A stretch of 64,000 nucleotides of DNA from the NCBI GenBank assembly GCA_021234155.1, contig JAJEKV010000056.1, positions 9,406,988 to 9,470,987 of the forward strand, in the 5' to 3' direction. Position 1 is the stretch's first letter. Each line of letters opens with the position of its first letter. This DNA comes from Isoetes taiwanensis. Taxonomy: Eukaryota; Streptophyta; Lycopodiopsida; Isoetales; Isoetaceae. The position numbers were made by a program, and so were the translations under genes. Below are positions 32,575-45,075 of this stretch, in pieces. The notes beneath the pieces are model-generated. The model did no database searches, was not told where the DNA came from, and saw nothing but the letters and a program-made list of their open reading frames with translations.

Positions 32575-32816
32575 CACGGACCAAATTGCTAGGGACCAAT
32601 GAGCTGCCTAGCATGATGAGGGTGCTTCTTGAAGAGATGGTCAGGGTTTGGAAGCACCACAGGAAAAACAACATTAACATGATACTAGCGTCGACATGGC
32701 TGACGCCAGACATACTTGACATGGAGCTATGGTTCAAAGGGGATGGACAAGTGGAGGACTTCACGATGGAAACCATAAACCAAGCTCGTGAGGAGTATGC
32801 TGAATTGTTCAAGTGA
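32575..32816 (+). pseudogene. Captured coding fragment of an unidentified gene
   Basis: A coding-looking stretch ending in a natural stop at 32814: MMRVLLEEMVRVWKHHRKNN, INMILASTWLTPDILDMELW, FKGDGQVEDFTMETINQARE and EYAELFK. It begins abruptly where the array sequence ends. Composition and residue pattern are those of a conserved globular protein, but I do not recognise the family. It is followed by about 370 bp of non-array, 3'-UTR-like sequence. Confidence 0.5.
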
Positions 32817-34153
32817 TCTTTTGTTCAATAAACCTCTGTTTTGTACATTGTTATATTTTCTCTTGGGTACAATCTAGCATTGATACATGCATGAACATGA
32901 TCTGAAGGATTCTTGAAGATATTTTGCATTCTTCTGTTGGATCCCGCCTTCTTCAGTTCGATTTGCCATTTCGGAGCCTGCGGTTTCTGCGACATTTCGA
33001 CTTGGACTGGTAGAACCAGCTTCTGAGATTATTTGTGGTTTGGACTCTCCTGTAGCTCTTACAAATGGGACACTTCCATGTTCTAAATTTAGCTCTTACA
33101 AATGGGACACCTGACTGATAGAAGCAGCTACTAAATTTATGTTTCTTTGTGGATTGAAGTCAACTGCATCTTCCAAATCTTCAAAATCAGCTCGGTTGCC
33201 TCGCAACGGGTTGCTCCGACGGTTCTAATGCTAACCCTTTGACCTAGACCTTCTTCGAAAATTCCGAAAATTGGGCCGTGTGCTGAAGATGAATTAGGGA
33301 AAATCAGAATTTATTTTCGTGCAATGCATTAATTACGAATTTATGAGTGTCTTGCCACTACAAAAGCGCCCCCGACTTCTAATTGCCACATCGGGAGGAG
33401 GACAGGCCCAAACTCCGTTCCGTCAGTTCCCCTTGCTCCGCGCTCTCGGCCGCAGCTTCTCGGCCACGTCCCAACTGCAACAGACCAGGACTTGGCCCCC
33501 AAAACGTAAACCCTTCTAGAGCCTGGCAACCCACAGGGTTTACGTTTCGGAGGCCCTCTCCTTGTCAACGGCCGGGACCTTGCGCCGTGTCTTGAAGTGG
33601 AGTTGGGGTGTTGACACCAGAGCGCGGACCCTAAAATCCCTCCGGAAGCTGCTTGCCCCGAATTTCCTCTCCCCAAGGCCTTGGGGAAGGACGGGCAACC
33701 TCCCCTCTCCGGAACCACGATTTGGCTCTGCCAATGGACTCAGAACGTCGACATTGCCCTGGGGACCAAGTTCCGTGGCCAGAAGACCACCCGACCTCCA
33801 AGAAGCGCCAAAGTAGCTCACTTCCATCACACTCGTAGTCAATTGGCCTAGGATGTGGATGCGGGATACTATCGTGGAGGGCGTGAGTGTTTCTTTCTTT
33901 TGCAAAACCGACCTTGTAACTTGCTCCCTAGGGTAATTTCGCCATTTTGGACGATTTGGCAGGGTCGATTTGCCATTCCGGAGCCTCCCCGGTGCCCGAA
34001 CGACAAAACACTGCGGTTTCTACAAGGCCGACCTCAGGACGCCCCGCGGTTTGACAAGTTCTCCCGGGCCGATCTGGAATCTTTTGGGCCTTCCCGAAGA
34101 GGAGCCCCTGAACGGAGGATCCAACGGTCGGATAGGGGAACCGGGCTCCGGGA

Positions 34154-34505
34154 GAATCCTGAGAAAACCAATTGGGTCATGCATCAATATCATCTGGGGA
34201 CTCTGGAGGAGGAGAAAGAGGGAGAGCTTGTTGTTTCAAAAGTTTTTTACCAAACACAACCTCGGAGCTCCACAACAAGAAAGAGCAATGCTTTTGATGA
34301 AGAAGAGGTTCATGATGAAGTTGTTGAAGAACAAGTGCATGAAGACCCAGGTCATAGTAATGTGGAGGAGGTCACTACAAGCACGTTAACAAAGGTTTTG
34401 CCTATAACGCCTCAAGCATATACACCATTCAGGCCTTGGTCAAGTAGAACAAGGCTGCCCATAATACCTCATTCTCGACTTGATATACAAGAGCAGGTAT
34501 TATAA
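34154..34505 (+). pseudogene. Captured exon of a NAC transcription factor (SOG1-like), copy 1
   Basis: Reads [37 protein letters not shown] and on to QEQVL. WVMH(E/Q)Y and the VVSKVFYQ block are conserved C-terminal parts of the NAC DNA-binding domain; the HQYHLG and KEGELVVSK form is that of the SOG1/NAC8 group as I recall it. Only this part of a NAC gene is present, fused in frame to array sequence, so it cannot bind DNA as a NAC factor. An identical copy lies at 36292. Confidence 0.7.
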
Positions 34506-35200
34506 CATGCGTCGGGATTGGGCCCAGCCCACTCCCCGATGCTCCCCCGTCTTGTTGGTCCTGCTGGTCTTACCGATCCCTCTCCTCCTGTTCGAGCTTC
34601 TCCCGTTCCTCCCGGACTCTCCTCAGATCTTCTTGAATCTGAGCAAAAAGCTGGGCTGCATCACGGCGACTTAGTTCAGCTTGGTACCGCTGTGGTCGCA
34701 AACCCATGTCTATCTGAATGGTTGACAGATAGTCTATGCTGATATCGGGGATTTCTCCCCATATGAAACTGCTGGAACCCTCATGCTAGCGGTATGGGGG
34801 AACCTCAATGGCTCTGCCATCAATGACGGCAAAGCCGTCCCCGAGGTACCTGTATTCCCTTCCCCGGGTCACCGTATCTGCCCGCTCGATCTCCCGATGA
34901 TCATCCTCTCTAGCCAAACCCCTGATACGGTCGGCCTCTGTCCTGATGTCTTCCTCCTCAGTATGGCCTTCCTGCTCGGGAGGATAGAATTTAATGAGCA
35001 TCATGACCATGTCAGGTTGCTCAACAATGGTATAAGAGAGCTGTCGAAGGTTCAGCCGGATCAAGAATGGCTCTGAGAAGTGATAGATAGGATAGGGAAT
35101 CCTATCGTTGTTCTCAAACCTATTTACCAGCTGGCCGGGTCTGTAGCCATGTGCTTGGCGATCATGGCGTAAATCTCCACGATGCTCAAAGTAGCTGGGA
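34506..35200 (-). pseudogene. Second captured coding fragment, minus strand, copy 1
   Basis: On the minus strand the block codes LVNRFENNDRIPYPIYHFSE, FLIRLNLRQLSYTIVEQPDM, then DRIRGLAREDDHREIERADT, YLGDGFAVIDGRAIEVPPYR, a TAG, and a predicted coiled coil (RRDAAQLFAQIQEDLRRVRE). It has the look of a real protein fragment but I do not recognise it. It is joined directly to the NAC fragment of the opposite strand, so at least two sources were combined before the block was duplicated. Confidence 0.4.
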
Positions 35201-36291
35201 AGGGCTGCCTCGGGAACTTTTTTGGATCCCGCCTCCTGGGGTCCGGACTCTCCCCTCTTGTGAGGGATCCCTGCAAGGTCCTGGCCTCGTTTGACTTGGG
35301 GAAGGATGCCAGCTCGGTTGCCCTGCAACGGGCTGCCCCGACCGTTCTAATGCTAACCCTTTGACCTAGACCTTCTCCGAAAATTCCGAAAATTGGGCCG
35401 TGTGCTGGAGATGAATTAGGGATCCAGCTGGCAAAAAATCAGAATTTATTTTCGTACAATGCATTAATTGCGAATTTATGAATGTCTTGCCACTGCAAAA
35501 GCGCCCCCCGACTTCTACTTGCCACATCGGGAGGAGGACAGGCCCAAACTCCGCTCCGTCAGTTCCCCTTGCTCCGTATTCTCGGCTGCTGCTTCTCGGC
35601 CAGGTCCCAAGTGCAACAGACCAAGTCTCGGCCCCCAAAACGCAAACCCTTCTAGAACCTGGCAACCCACAGGGTTTACGTTTTGGAGGCCCTCTCCTTG
35701 TCAGATTCGGCCGGGACCTTGCGTCGTGACTTGGTGTGGAGTGGGGGTGTTGAAGCCAGAGCACGGACCCTAAAATCCCCCCGGAAGCTGCTTGCCCCGA
35801 ATTTCCTCTCCCCAAGGCCCTGGGGACGGACGGGCGACCTCCCCTCTCCGGAATCGCGATTTGGCTCTGCCAATGGACTCAGAACGTCGACATTGCCCTG
35901 GGGACCAAGTTCCGTGGCCAGAAGACCACCCGACCTCCAAGAAGCGCCAAAGTAGCTCACTTCCATCACACTCGTAGTCAATTGGCCTAGGATGTGGATG
36001 CGGGATACTGTCGTGGAGGGCGTGAGTGTTTCTTTCTTTTGCAAAACCGACCTTGTAACTTGCTCCCTAGGGTAATTTCGCCATTTCGGACGATTTGGCA
36101 GGGTCGATTTGCCATTCCGGAGCCTCCCCGGTGCCCGAACGACAAAACACTGCGGTTTCTACAAGGCCGACCTCAGGACGCCCGCGGTTTGACAAGTTCT
36201 CCCGGACCGATCTGGAATCTTTTGGGCCTTCCCGAAGAGGGGCCCCTGAACGGAGGATCCAACGGTCGGATAGGGGAACCGGGCTCCGGGA

Positions 36292-36643
36292 GAATCCTGA
36301 GAAAACCAATTGGGTCATGCATCAATATCATCTGGGGACTCTGGAGGAGGAGAAAGAGGGAGAGCTTGTTGTTTCAAAAGTTTTTTACCAAACACAACCT
36401 CGGAGCTCCACAACAAGAAAGAGCAATGCTTTTGATGAAGAAGAGGTTCATGATGAAGTTGTTGAAGAACAAGTGCATGAAGACCCAGGTCATAGTAATG
36501 TGGAGGAGGTCACTACAAGCACGTTAACAAAGGTTTTGCCTATAACGCCTCAAGCATATACACCATTCAGGCCTTGGTCAAGTAGAACAAGGCTGCCCAT
36601 AATACCTCATTCTCGACTTGATATACAAGAGCAGGTATTATAA
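36292..36643 (+). pseudogene. Captured exon of a NAC transcription factor (SOG1-like), copy 2
   Basis: Identical in protein sequence to 34154-34505 and 2138 bp away, so it was copied with the array unit and not captured a second time. Confidence 0.7.
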
Positions 36644-37338
36644 CATGCGTCGGGATTGGGCCCAGCCCACTCCCCGATGCTCCCCCGTCTTGTTGGTCCT
36701 GCTGGTCTTACCGATCCCTCTCCTCCTGTTCGAGCTTCTCCCGTTCCTCCCGGACTCTCCTCAGATCTTCTTGAATCTGAGCAAAAAGCTGGGCTGCATC
36801 ACGGCGACTTAGTTCAGCTTGGTACCGCTGTGGTCGCAAACCCATGTCTATCTGAATGGTTGACAGATAGTCTATGCTGATATCGGGGATTTCTCCCCAT
36901 ATGAAACTGCTGGAACCCTCATGCTAGCGGTATGGGGGAACCTCAATGGCTCTGCCATCAATGACGGCAAAGCCGTCCCCGAGGTACCTGTATTCCCTTC
37001 CCCGGGTCACCGTATCTGCCCGCTCGATCTCCCGATGATCATCCTCTCTAGCCAAACCCCTGATACGGTCGGCCTCTGTCCTGATGTCTTCCTCCTCAGT
37101 ATGGCCTTCCTGCTCGGGAGGATAGAATTTAATGAGCATCATGACCATGTCAGGTTGCTCAACAATGGTATAAGAGAGCTGTCGAAGGTTCAGCCGGATC
37201 AAGAATGGCTCTGAGAAGTGATAGATAGGATAGGGAATCCTATCGTTGTTCTCAAACCTATTTACCAGCTGGCCGGGTCTGTAGCCATGTGCTTGGCGAT
37301 CATGGCGTAAATCTCCACGATGCTCAAAGTAGCTGGGA
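36644..37338 (-). pseudogene. Second captured coding fragment, minus strand, copy 2
   Basis: Same sequence as 34506-35200, including the TAG and coiled-coil part. Confidence 0.4.
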
Positions 37339-40300
37339 AGGGCTGCCTCGGGAACTTTTTTGGATCCCGCCTCCTGGGGTCCGGACTCTCCCCTCTTGTG
37401 AGGGATCCCTGCAAGGTCCTGGCCTCGTTTGACTTGGGGAAGGATGCCAGCTCGGTTGCCCTGCAACGGGCTGCCCCGACCGTTCTAATGCTAACCTTTG
37501 ACCTAGACCTTCTCCGAAAATTCCGAAATTTGGGCCGTGTGCTGGAGATGAATTAGGGATCCAGCTGGCAAAAAATCAGAATTTATTTTCGTACAATGCA
37601 TTAATTGTGAATTTATGAATGTCTTGCCACTGCAAAAGTGCCCCCCCCGACTTCTACTTGCCACATCGGGAGGAGGACAGGCCCAAACTCCGCTCCGTCA
37701 GTTCCCCTTGCTCCGTATTCTCGGCTGCTGCTTCTCGGCCAGGTCCCAAGTGCAACAGACCAAGTCTCGGCCCCCAAAACGCAAACCCTTCTAGAACCTG
37801 GCAACCCACAGGGTTTACGTTTTGGAGGCCCTCTCCTTGTCAGATTCGGCCGGGACCTTGCGTCGTGACTTGGTGTGGAGTGGGGGTGTTGAAGCCAGAG
37901 CACGGACCCTAAAATCCCCCCGGAAGCTGCTTGCCCCGAATTTCCTCTCCCCAAGGCCCTGGGGACGGACGGGCGACCTCCCCTCTCCGGAATCGCGATT
38001 TGGCTCTGCCAATGGACTCAGAACGTCGACATTGCCCTGGGGACCAAGTTCCGTGGCCAGAAGACCACCCGACCTCCAAGAAGCGCCAAAGTAGCTCACT
38101 TCCATCACACTCGTAGTCAATTGGCCTAGGATGTGGATGTGGGATACTGTCGTGGAGGGCGTGAGTGTTTCTTTCTTTTGCAAAACCGACCTTGTAACTT
38201 GCTCCCTAGGGTAATTTCGCCATTCCGGACGATTTGGCATGGTCGATTTGCCATTCCGGAGCCTCCCCGGTGCCCGAACGACAAAACACTGCGGTTTCCA
38301 CAAGGCCGGCCTCAGGACGCCCGCGGTTTGACAAGTTCTCCCGGACCGATCTGGAATCTTTTGGGCCCTCCCGAAGAGGGGCCCCTGAACGGAGGATCCA
38401 ACGGTCGGATAGGGGAACCGGGCTCCGGGAGGGTGGTCATTAGCGTGGAGCCCCCCGGGGGAGCGCTGCCAGGAAGGGCTGCCTCGGGAACGTTTTTGGA
38501 TCCCGCTTCCTGGGGTCCGGACTCTCCCCTCTTGTGAGGGATCCCTGCAAGGTCCTGGCCTCGTTTGACTTGGGGAAGGGTGCCAGCTCGGTTGCCCTGC
38601 AACGGGCTGCCCCGACCGTTCTAATGCTAACCCTTTGACCTAGACCTTCTCCAAAAATTCCGAAAATTGGGCCGTGTGCTAGAGATGAATTAGGGATCCA
38701 GCTGGCAAAAAATCAGAATTTATTTTCGTACAATCCATTAATTGCGAATTTATAAATGTCTTGCCACTGCAAAAGCGCCCCCCGACTTCTACTTGCCACA
38801 TCGGGAGGAGGACAGGCCCAAACTCCGCTCCGTCAGTTCCCCTTGCTCCGTATTCTCATTTCTTGCTTCTTGGCCGGGTCCCAAGTGCATTGAGACCAAG
38901 TCTCGCCCCCAAAACGCAAACCCTTCTAGAACACGGCAACCCACGGGGTTTACGTTTTGGAGGCTCTCTCCTTGTCGGTCGGCCGGGACCCTTGCAGTGA
39001 CTTAACATGGAGTGGGGGTGTTGGCCAGAGCACGGACCCTAAAATCCCGGGAAGCTGCTTGCCCGAATTTCCTCTCCCCAAGGCCACGGGGCCGGGACCA
39101 GGCGATCTCCCCTCTCTCGGAATCGCGATTTGGCTCTGTCAATGGACTCGAGCAGCGACATTGCCACAGGGACCAAGTTCCGTGGCGAAGACCACCGACC
39201 TCCAAGAAGCGCCAAAGTAGCTCACTTCCATCACACGTAGTCAATTGGCCTAGGATGTGGATGCGGGATCTTGTCGTGGGGCGTGAGTGTTTCTTTCTTT
39301 TGCAAAACCAACCTTGTAACTTGCTCCTTAGGGTAATTTCGCCATTCAGGACGATTTGGCGGTCGATTTGCCATTAGGGAGCCTCCCTTGCGGAGCGACA
39401 AAACACCTGCGGTTTCTACAAGGCCGACCTCGGGGCGCCCAGCGGTTTGACAAGTTCTCGAACCGATCTGGAATCTTTTGGGCCTTCGAAGAGGGACCCA
39501 CGAGCGGAGGATCCAACGGTCGGATAGGGGAACCGGGCTCGGGAGGGTGGTCATTAGCGTCTGCCCCCGGGGAAATTGGCGCCGAGGGAAGGGCTGCCTC
39601 GGGAACTTTTTGGATCCGCCTCACGGGTCCGGACTCTCCCCTCTTGTGAGGGATCCATGCAAGGTCCTGGCCTCGTTTGACTTGGGGAAGGGTGCCAGCT
39701 CAGTTGCCCTGCAACGGGCTGCCCCGACCGTTCTAATGCTAACCCGTTCTAATGCTAACCCTTTGACCTAGACCTTCTCCGAAAATTCCGAAAATTGGGC
39801 CGTGTGCTGGAGATGAATTAGGGATCCAGCTGGCAAAAAATCAGAATTTATTTTCGTACAATGCATTAATTGCGAATTTATGAATGTCTTGCCACTGCAA
39901 AAGCGCCCCCCGACTTCTACTTGCCACATCGGGAGGAGGACAGGCCCAAACTCCGCTCCGTCAGTTCCCCTTGCTCCGTATTCTCGGCTGCTGCTTCTAG
40001 GCCAGGTCCCAAGTGCAACAGACCAAGTCTCGGCCCCCAAAATGCAAACCCTTCTAGAACCTGGCAACCCACAGGGTTTACGTTTTGGAGGCCCTCTCCT
40101 TGTCAGATTCGGCCGGGACCTTGCGCCGTGACTTGACGTGGAGTGGGGGTGTTGACGCCAGAGCACGGACCCTAAAATCCCCCCGGAAGCTGCTTGCCCC
40201 GAATTTCCTCTCCCCAAGGCCACAGGGGCCGGGACAGGCGACCTCCCCTCTCGAAATCGCGATTTGGCTACGCCAATGGTTTCGAACGTCGACATTGCCC

Positions 40301-40402
40301 TAGGGACCAAGTTCCGTGGCCAGAAGACCACCCGACCTCCAAGAGGCGCCAAAGTAGCTCACTTCCATCACACTCGTAGTCAATTGGCCTAGGATGTGGA
40401 TG

Positions 40403-40920
40403 TGTGTTAGTCCTGTGCCTCCTGGTACAGGACTATTCATGCATACGACGGACCAAGTCAAGCCAAGGATCCACAGACAGGCACGGGTCAGCCGTCAAAA
40501 GCCCAGCAAAAGACCAAGCAGCAGACCACGCAGTCAAAGCCTGCGTCTGGTACCAAGAGGCGGCGCTCAGACAAGTGACGGCTCGTCACTTGCCCAGCGT
40601 TAAGCGTCAAGCGTGATTCAGGCACTTCAAGAGGCACGCCCGGCCATTTCCTGCAAATCAGGCCTCCTTCCGGTCGGCACGAAATCGGTCGAGTGTCTAT
40701 ATTGGGCCAAAGGCCATTGTACTATATATATGAGTAGAGCTAGCACATGAGTTTTTAGATGAGTTTTGAGTCTTGTCTCAGTTCAGTTTTCTCTCCATTG
40801 TGAGAGCTCATGTATCTTCATTGACATCAAGGAAGCTTATTATTGTGATCTCATTGTTCTTGTTGTTTTCTTTTCTCTTTTCCTCGTTTTCTCTTGCAAA
40901 TCCCGCGTGACATAGCTCCC
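40403..40920 (+). repeat. Probable 5' LTR and leader of the Ogre/Tat/Athila-type element
   Basis: Begins with TG at the array junction and holds a TATA run (TATATATA, 40723-40730) followed by a pyrimidine-rich leader (40840-40895). The 3' border may be at GTGACA (40911), but no second LTR is available for comparison. Confidence 0.5.
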
Positions 40921-41041
40921 GGATTCTCCTGTTTGATCCAAGGGTCCTCACAGAGGGCTGTCTTGCAGGAGTTCGAACCGGACCCCAAACACCATGTCGT
41001 TCTGCTGCGGGTGCGATTCGATTTTCCTTTCTTCTGTCGCC

Positions 41042-42390
41042 ATGTCTGCCCGAAACTTCACGCCAGAAGAACTTCTTTCCCAGACGGCGTCTCGCTTGGA
41101 GCGCCATCATCGCCGGGAAGTTGTTCGCGACATGTATGGATCTGCTTATGACATTGAGGGAGGCCACATTCGGTCTAGGGCTCAGTCGGCGCCACCCACC
41201 CCTCGTGTCCTGTCTCGTCCCAGTTCCCCGCCTCAAGCGTGCAAACATTGCTCACAGCCTCAGTCACCTCATCACTATCAGGAGCCCTATCAGGCTCAAC
41301 CTTCTCAACCTTACTTTCATACCCCCGAACAAGCCTACATCCATCATTCTTCTGGCCATACACCGCTGCCTTCACAACCATCATCTCCTACGGGCGGACA
41401 GGGGTATCCACATGTCTCTTTTGCTCCTCCCCAGGAATTTCCCTTCCCTACATTTCCCACCGCTCTTCCTGTTTACAACCTTACCGACCTCAAAACCAAT
41501 GATCAGGCACCTCCCGTACCTCCCCCTCAGTTACCCCTTCATCAGGGTCTTTCAGGCACCATGCCACCTCCAACTCCACCTCACTATAATCCCTATCCAG
41601 TTCCGGTCCAGCCAAGCACTTTCACCTCTACCTTTCAGACCCTTAAGCTGACGTATCCAACCTTTGGCAACACGAAAGGCAAACCATTAGACCAAAGTGC
41701 TCAGGCCCACATGGAAGAATTTGAGGCTCTGGCTGCCCTAAATGGTCATGCACAACCTCAACTGAAATTCCACATCTTTTCCACCACACTGCGTGGCTCT
41801 CCTCACCAATGGCTTATGTCCAACAAAAGCCACTGGAAACAAGATTGGTCAGAAATGAAAACTGCCTTTCTTTCTCACTATGGAACCACGGATGATGATC
41901 AACTTCATCTCAAGCAACTCAATGACCTTCAACAAGAGCCCACGGAGTCCGCCAGGGATTTTGCAGATCGACTTCACATCCTGCTTAGCAAACTCAAGGA
42001 GTACCCGACACAGAGCCAGATTTTGGTCTGGTTTCTCCAAGGACTTCCTCCAGCTATCCGACTCATGACTGAATACCTGCGCCCGAAGACTTTGGAGCAG
42101 GCTATCGACCTTGTCAATCACTCAGTCAATGTTTCCTCCCGTGGCGTGGTTCTTCAGGAGCTCCCTTTCATTCCACCAGTCATGGTTCCACAGACTGCTG
42201 TCCAACCTCAACACGCCAATCAGCAGCGCAGTCAGATCTAGTGCCATATCTGCAAATACCAAGGCCACTTGGCAAATGAATGCAACTCCACCAATGGCCC
42301 GCCTCATTGTAAAAGATGCAACATGTGCAATCATGTCACGGAAGAGTGCACTCCCACTCATCCTACCCCTTTCCGCAACAAGATGGTTTA
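41042..42390 (+). pseudogene. gag: Gag of the Ogre/Tat/Athila-type element
   Basis: ATG at 41042 (MSARNFTPEELLSQTASRLE) within a frame open from 40994. A Pro/Gln/His-rich region precedes the gag core (HMEEFEALAALNGHAQPQLK, FAQRLH-like QEPTESARDFADRLHILLSK). A TAG at 42239 stands directly before the first zinc knuckle (CHICKYQGHLANEC); the rest of the frame with a second Cys/His block (CKRCNMCNHVTEEC) runs on to 42391. The TAG is one change from CAG. Confidence 0.75.
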
Positions 42391-43822
42391 ATCAAGTGCA
42401 AACAACACCTCAGCAACAATTGCAATATCAGCCGCAACCACTGCAGGCTCAACCCAATCAACTCTATCAGCAACCGGAGCAACAACGGGGACCCAACACA
42501 CGCCCCCCTTTTGATCCTTCTAAAGCTCAGTGTTATCACTGTCACGAATGGGGTCATACCACCACGGCATGTCCTCAACTCCCACAAGTTCAGGTGCAGC
42601 TTCCTGGCACCAATCAGACCACCTCGGTTCGCCTCATGGCTTACCAACTCTGGATTGCCAATGGCAAACAAGGCCCGCGTCCCGTTCTACGGAAGCCACC
42701 TCGCGCGCCTCAGCAATCACGCTATCAACCAGCTCCTGCCAATCAACCTCAGATGGATCAACAGGCACAGGAAGAAATTTTCCAGGCTCTTAATCCTCCA
42801 GTCCAGCCGTCAAATTGGGTTGGTTTGGTTTCACGCCAGACCAGGGCGTCGCGTCCCTTAACCGTTATTCCTCATGGCACGCAACCTGCCTTTGCAGTCG
42901 ACACAATCCCTCATGATGAGGAAAAAAAGGTTCACTTTGCACCTGACTTGGAAAAACTCATGCCGCATGTCATGCCTAAAGTCCGCCAAAGCATTCTGAA
43001 CCTCATGCAAGCTGCTGAAGGACGAACGTTGGCTAATGTTCATGCCACCACCAGAGCTCAACAAAGACAAGATACACCTTCCACATCTCAACCTTCACGC
43101 TCTCAGACATATCCCAATATTGCTGCTGAGGTTGACCTACTTAAAGAAGTTGCTGCTTCATTACCACGCACTCCAGCACCCGTGGATCCAGCAGATCCTT
43201 TTTCTCATGTGTCTCTGGAACTCCAAGAAGAGCTGGCAAAAATCAAAATTCCCTTAAGTCTGGCAACAATTTTGAAACTATGTCCTGCTCTAAAGGACCA
43301 GTTACCACTCCCAACAGTTTTGGTTGGGGCTGTGGCTACCTCTACACCCACGGTCCATGCCACGGTGGGCAATCAACAAGTCAATCATGTTCAAATTGAC
43401 GGAGGTAGCGCATTTACATCAATCTCATCACGGATAAACTCCGCAAGCAAATGGGCATCAAACAACTCTATCGTGCCCCGTATGACATCAAATTGGCTAA
43501 TGGCCATATCACGAGACCTCAAGGCGTCACACCTCTTCTTCACATCAACATTGGTGATCTCCGATTCCCCTTAGAATTTGGTGTTTGGAAGGCTGGAGAA
43601 GATCCAGGTGATTATGAAATATTGGTCGGCAGACCTTTTCTCCGCCAAGCCAAGAGTATCCATTATTGGGCCACGGATCAGTTGGTCATCACAGATGGTC
43701 ACCTCAATGCCACTATGGACTTGGAAACCGGTAAGATCATTTTGGTCGACAATGCTGAACCCTCTCTCTCGACACCAAGGGGGCCTTGGAATATCTATCG
43801 GGTTCAGGGGCTCCACCCGTGA
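42380..43822 (+). pseudogene. pol: Zinc knuckle and protease region of the Ogre/Tat/Athila-type element
   Basis: After a frame change near 42385 the sequence is Gln/Pro-rich, then has another knuckle CYHCHEWGHTTTACP and a long linker. The protease site reads VQIDGGSAF, the D-G-G-S form common in this lineage, at about 43395; a further frame change near 43435 leads to MGIKQLYRAPYDIKLANGHI and ILVGRPFLRQAKSIHY. Confidence 0.7.
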
Positions 43823-44000
43823 GTCACGCCTCTGTCATCCTACCCAGAATATGCTGATCCTTGGGGAGAAATGACTCTTGATCGAGGACCCGGGCTGTGG
43901 CTGCCTTGCTTGACCCCCTACGGCTCCTTGCAATCGCATCCAGCGTGTTGATCACCTTTCGGATGCGAACTTCCTCCGATCTGTTGATGTATCTGTTGTC

Positions 44001-45000
44001 ATGAAGCAACCTCTGCTTGATGAAAATCAGCAACCTCTCTTCTTCACCACGCAGAGCGCCACTCCTCCTGTCATGCTTCAACCTCCTGCTCATATTGTCC
44101 AAGACACGGAAGTTATCCCACACATTCAGACTCCTGAAGTCGAGATCGTGGACGTGGGTAACAATCAGCCTGTCCGCATTGCTGCCAATCTTCCGCCACC
44201 CTATCGTAACAGGGCAGTCACGCTTTTCAAAAAGTTCAAACACATTTTCGCCTGGAGCTACAGAGACCTTCGGGGGATCAACAAAACCTTGGGGGAACTC
44301 ACCATTCCTACCAAATCCGATGCACGTCCCGTGTAGCAACGACAGTACCGGCTCAACCCCAATTACCGTGATCGCGTCAAGGCAGAAATTGACAAACTCC
44401 TTGCTGCAAGTTTGATCTATGAGGTCAAACATTCTGAATGGGTGAGCCCCATTGTCATTGCACTCAAACACAATGGAAAGATCCGCGTTTGCGTGGACTA
44501 CCGGAAACTAAATCAGGCCACGGAGCGTGATCATTTTCCACTTCCCTTCACAGACCAGGTTCTGGAAGAGGTCGCTGGACATGAGATGTACTCCTTCATG
44601 GATGGTTTTTCTGGCTACAATCAGATCTCAATCAAAGAATCTGATCAACTCAAGACAACTTTCACCACCCGGTAAGCACTTTTTGCCTACAAGATGGTTC
44701 CTTTTAGATTATCAAACTCTCCATCAAGCGTTTCAGCGCGCATAATGCTCTCGATTTTTTCATGATTTTATGAAGGAAAATCCCTTCTTGCAAAATTTTT
44801 CAAGATGACTTCTCGCCCTCTGAGTTCCATGGTGACCATTTGGATAAATTGGAACTTCGTCTTTCAGAAATGCGATGAGTCCAGGCATTAGTCTCAATCC
44901 CAGAAATGCACCTTTTGCGTCACCGGTGTTACGTTAGGACACGTTGTCGACCAAAGCGGTATCACCACGGATCTGCCAAAATCGGTTTGTGCTCAAGGCT
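44001..45000 (+). pseudogene. pol: Reverse transcriptase remains of the Ogre/Tat/Athila-type element
   Basis: One frame to 44675 with a TAG at 44334: QYRLNPNYRDRVKAEIDKLL, KIRVCVDYRKLNQATERDHF, PLPFTDQVLEEVAGHEMYSF, DGFSGYNQI. After 44675 the frame is broken repeatedly and the catalytic Y/F-x-D-D motif is not recognisable, so the polymerase is dead. Confidence 0.75.
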
Positions 45001-45075
45001 CAAGCACCAGCCAATATCAAGGAGACACGCTCTTTCTGGGTAAGGTAAATTATTACTCCACCTTCATTCACGGAC

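Larger units (their letters stand above)
31762..40402. repeat. Tandem array of about 1.12-kb units, two enlarged to 2.14 kb
   Basis: The marker GATTTGCCATTCCGGAGCC or a close variant stands at 31791, 33967, 36106, 38245 and 39365; steps are 2176, 2139, 2139 and 1120 bp. A second marker, the CTTGCCACTGCAAAAG block, recurs at 32300, 33352, 35488, 37623, 38761 and 39889. The 2139-bp steps contain a captured block of about 1045 bp (34154 and 36292); the 2176-bp step holds a different insert (about 32575-33185). The units are G/C-richer than their surroundings. The last unit is cut by a retroelement at 40403. The unit type (satellite or transposon-derived) is unknown. Confidence 0.85.
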
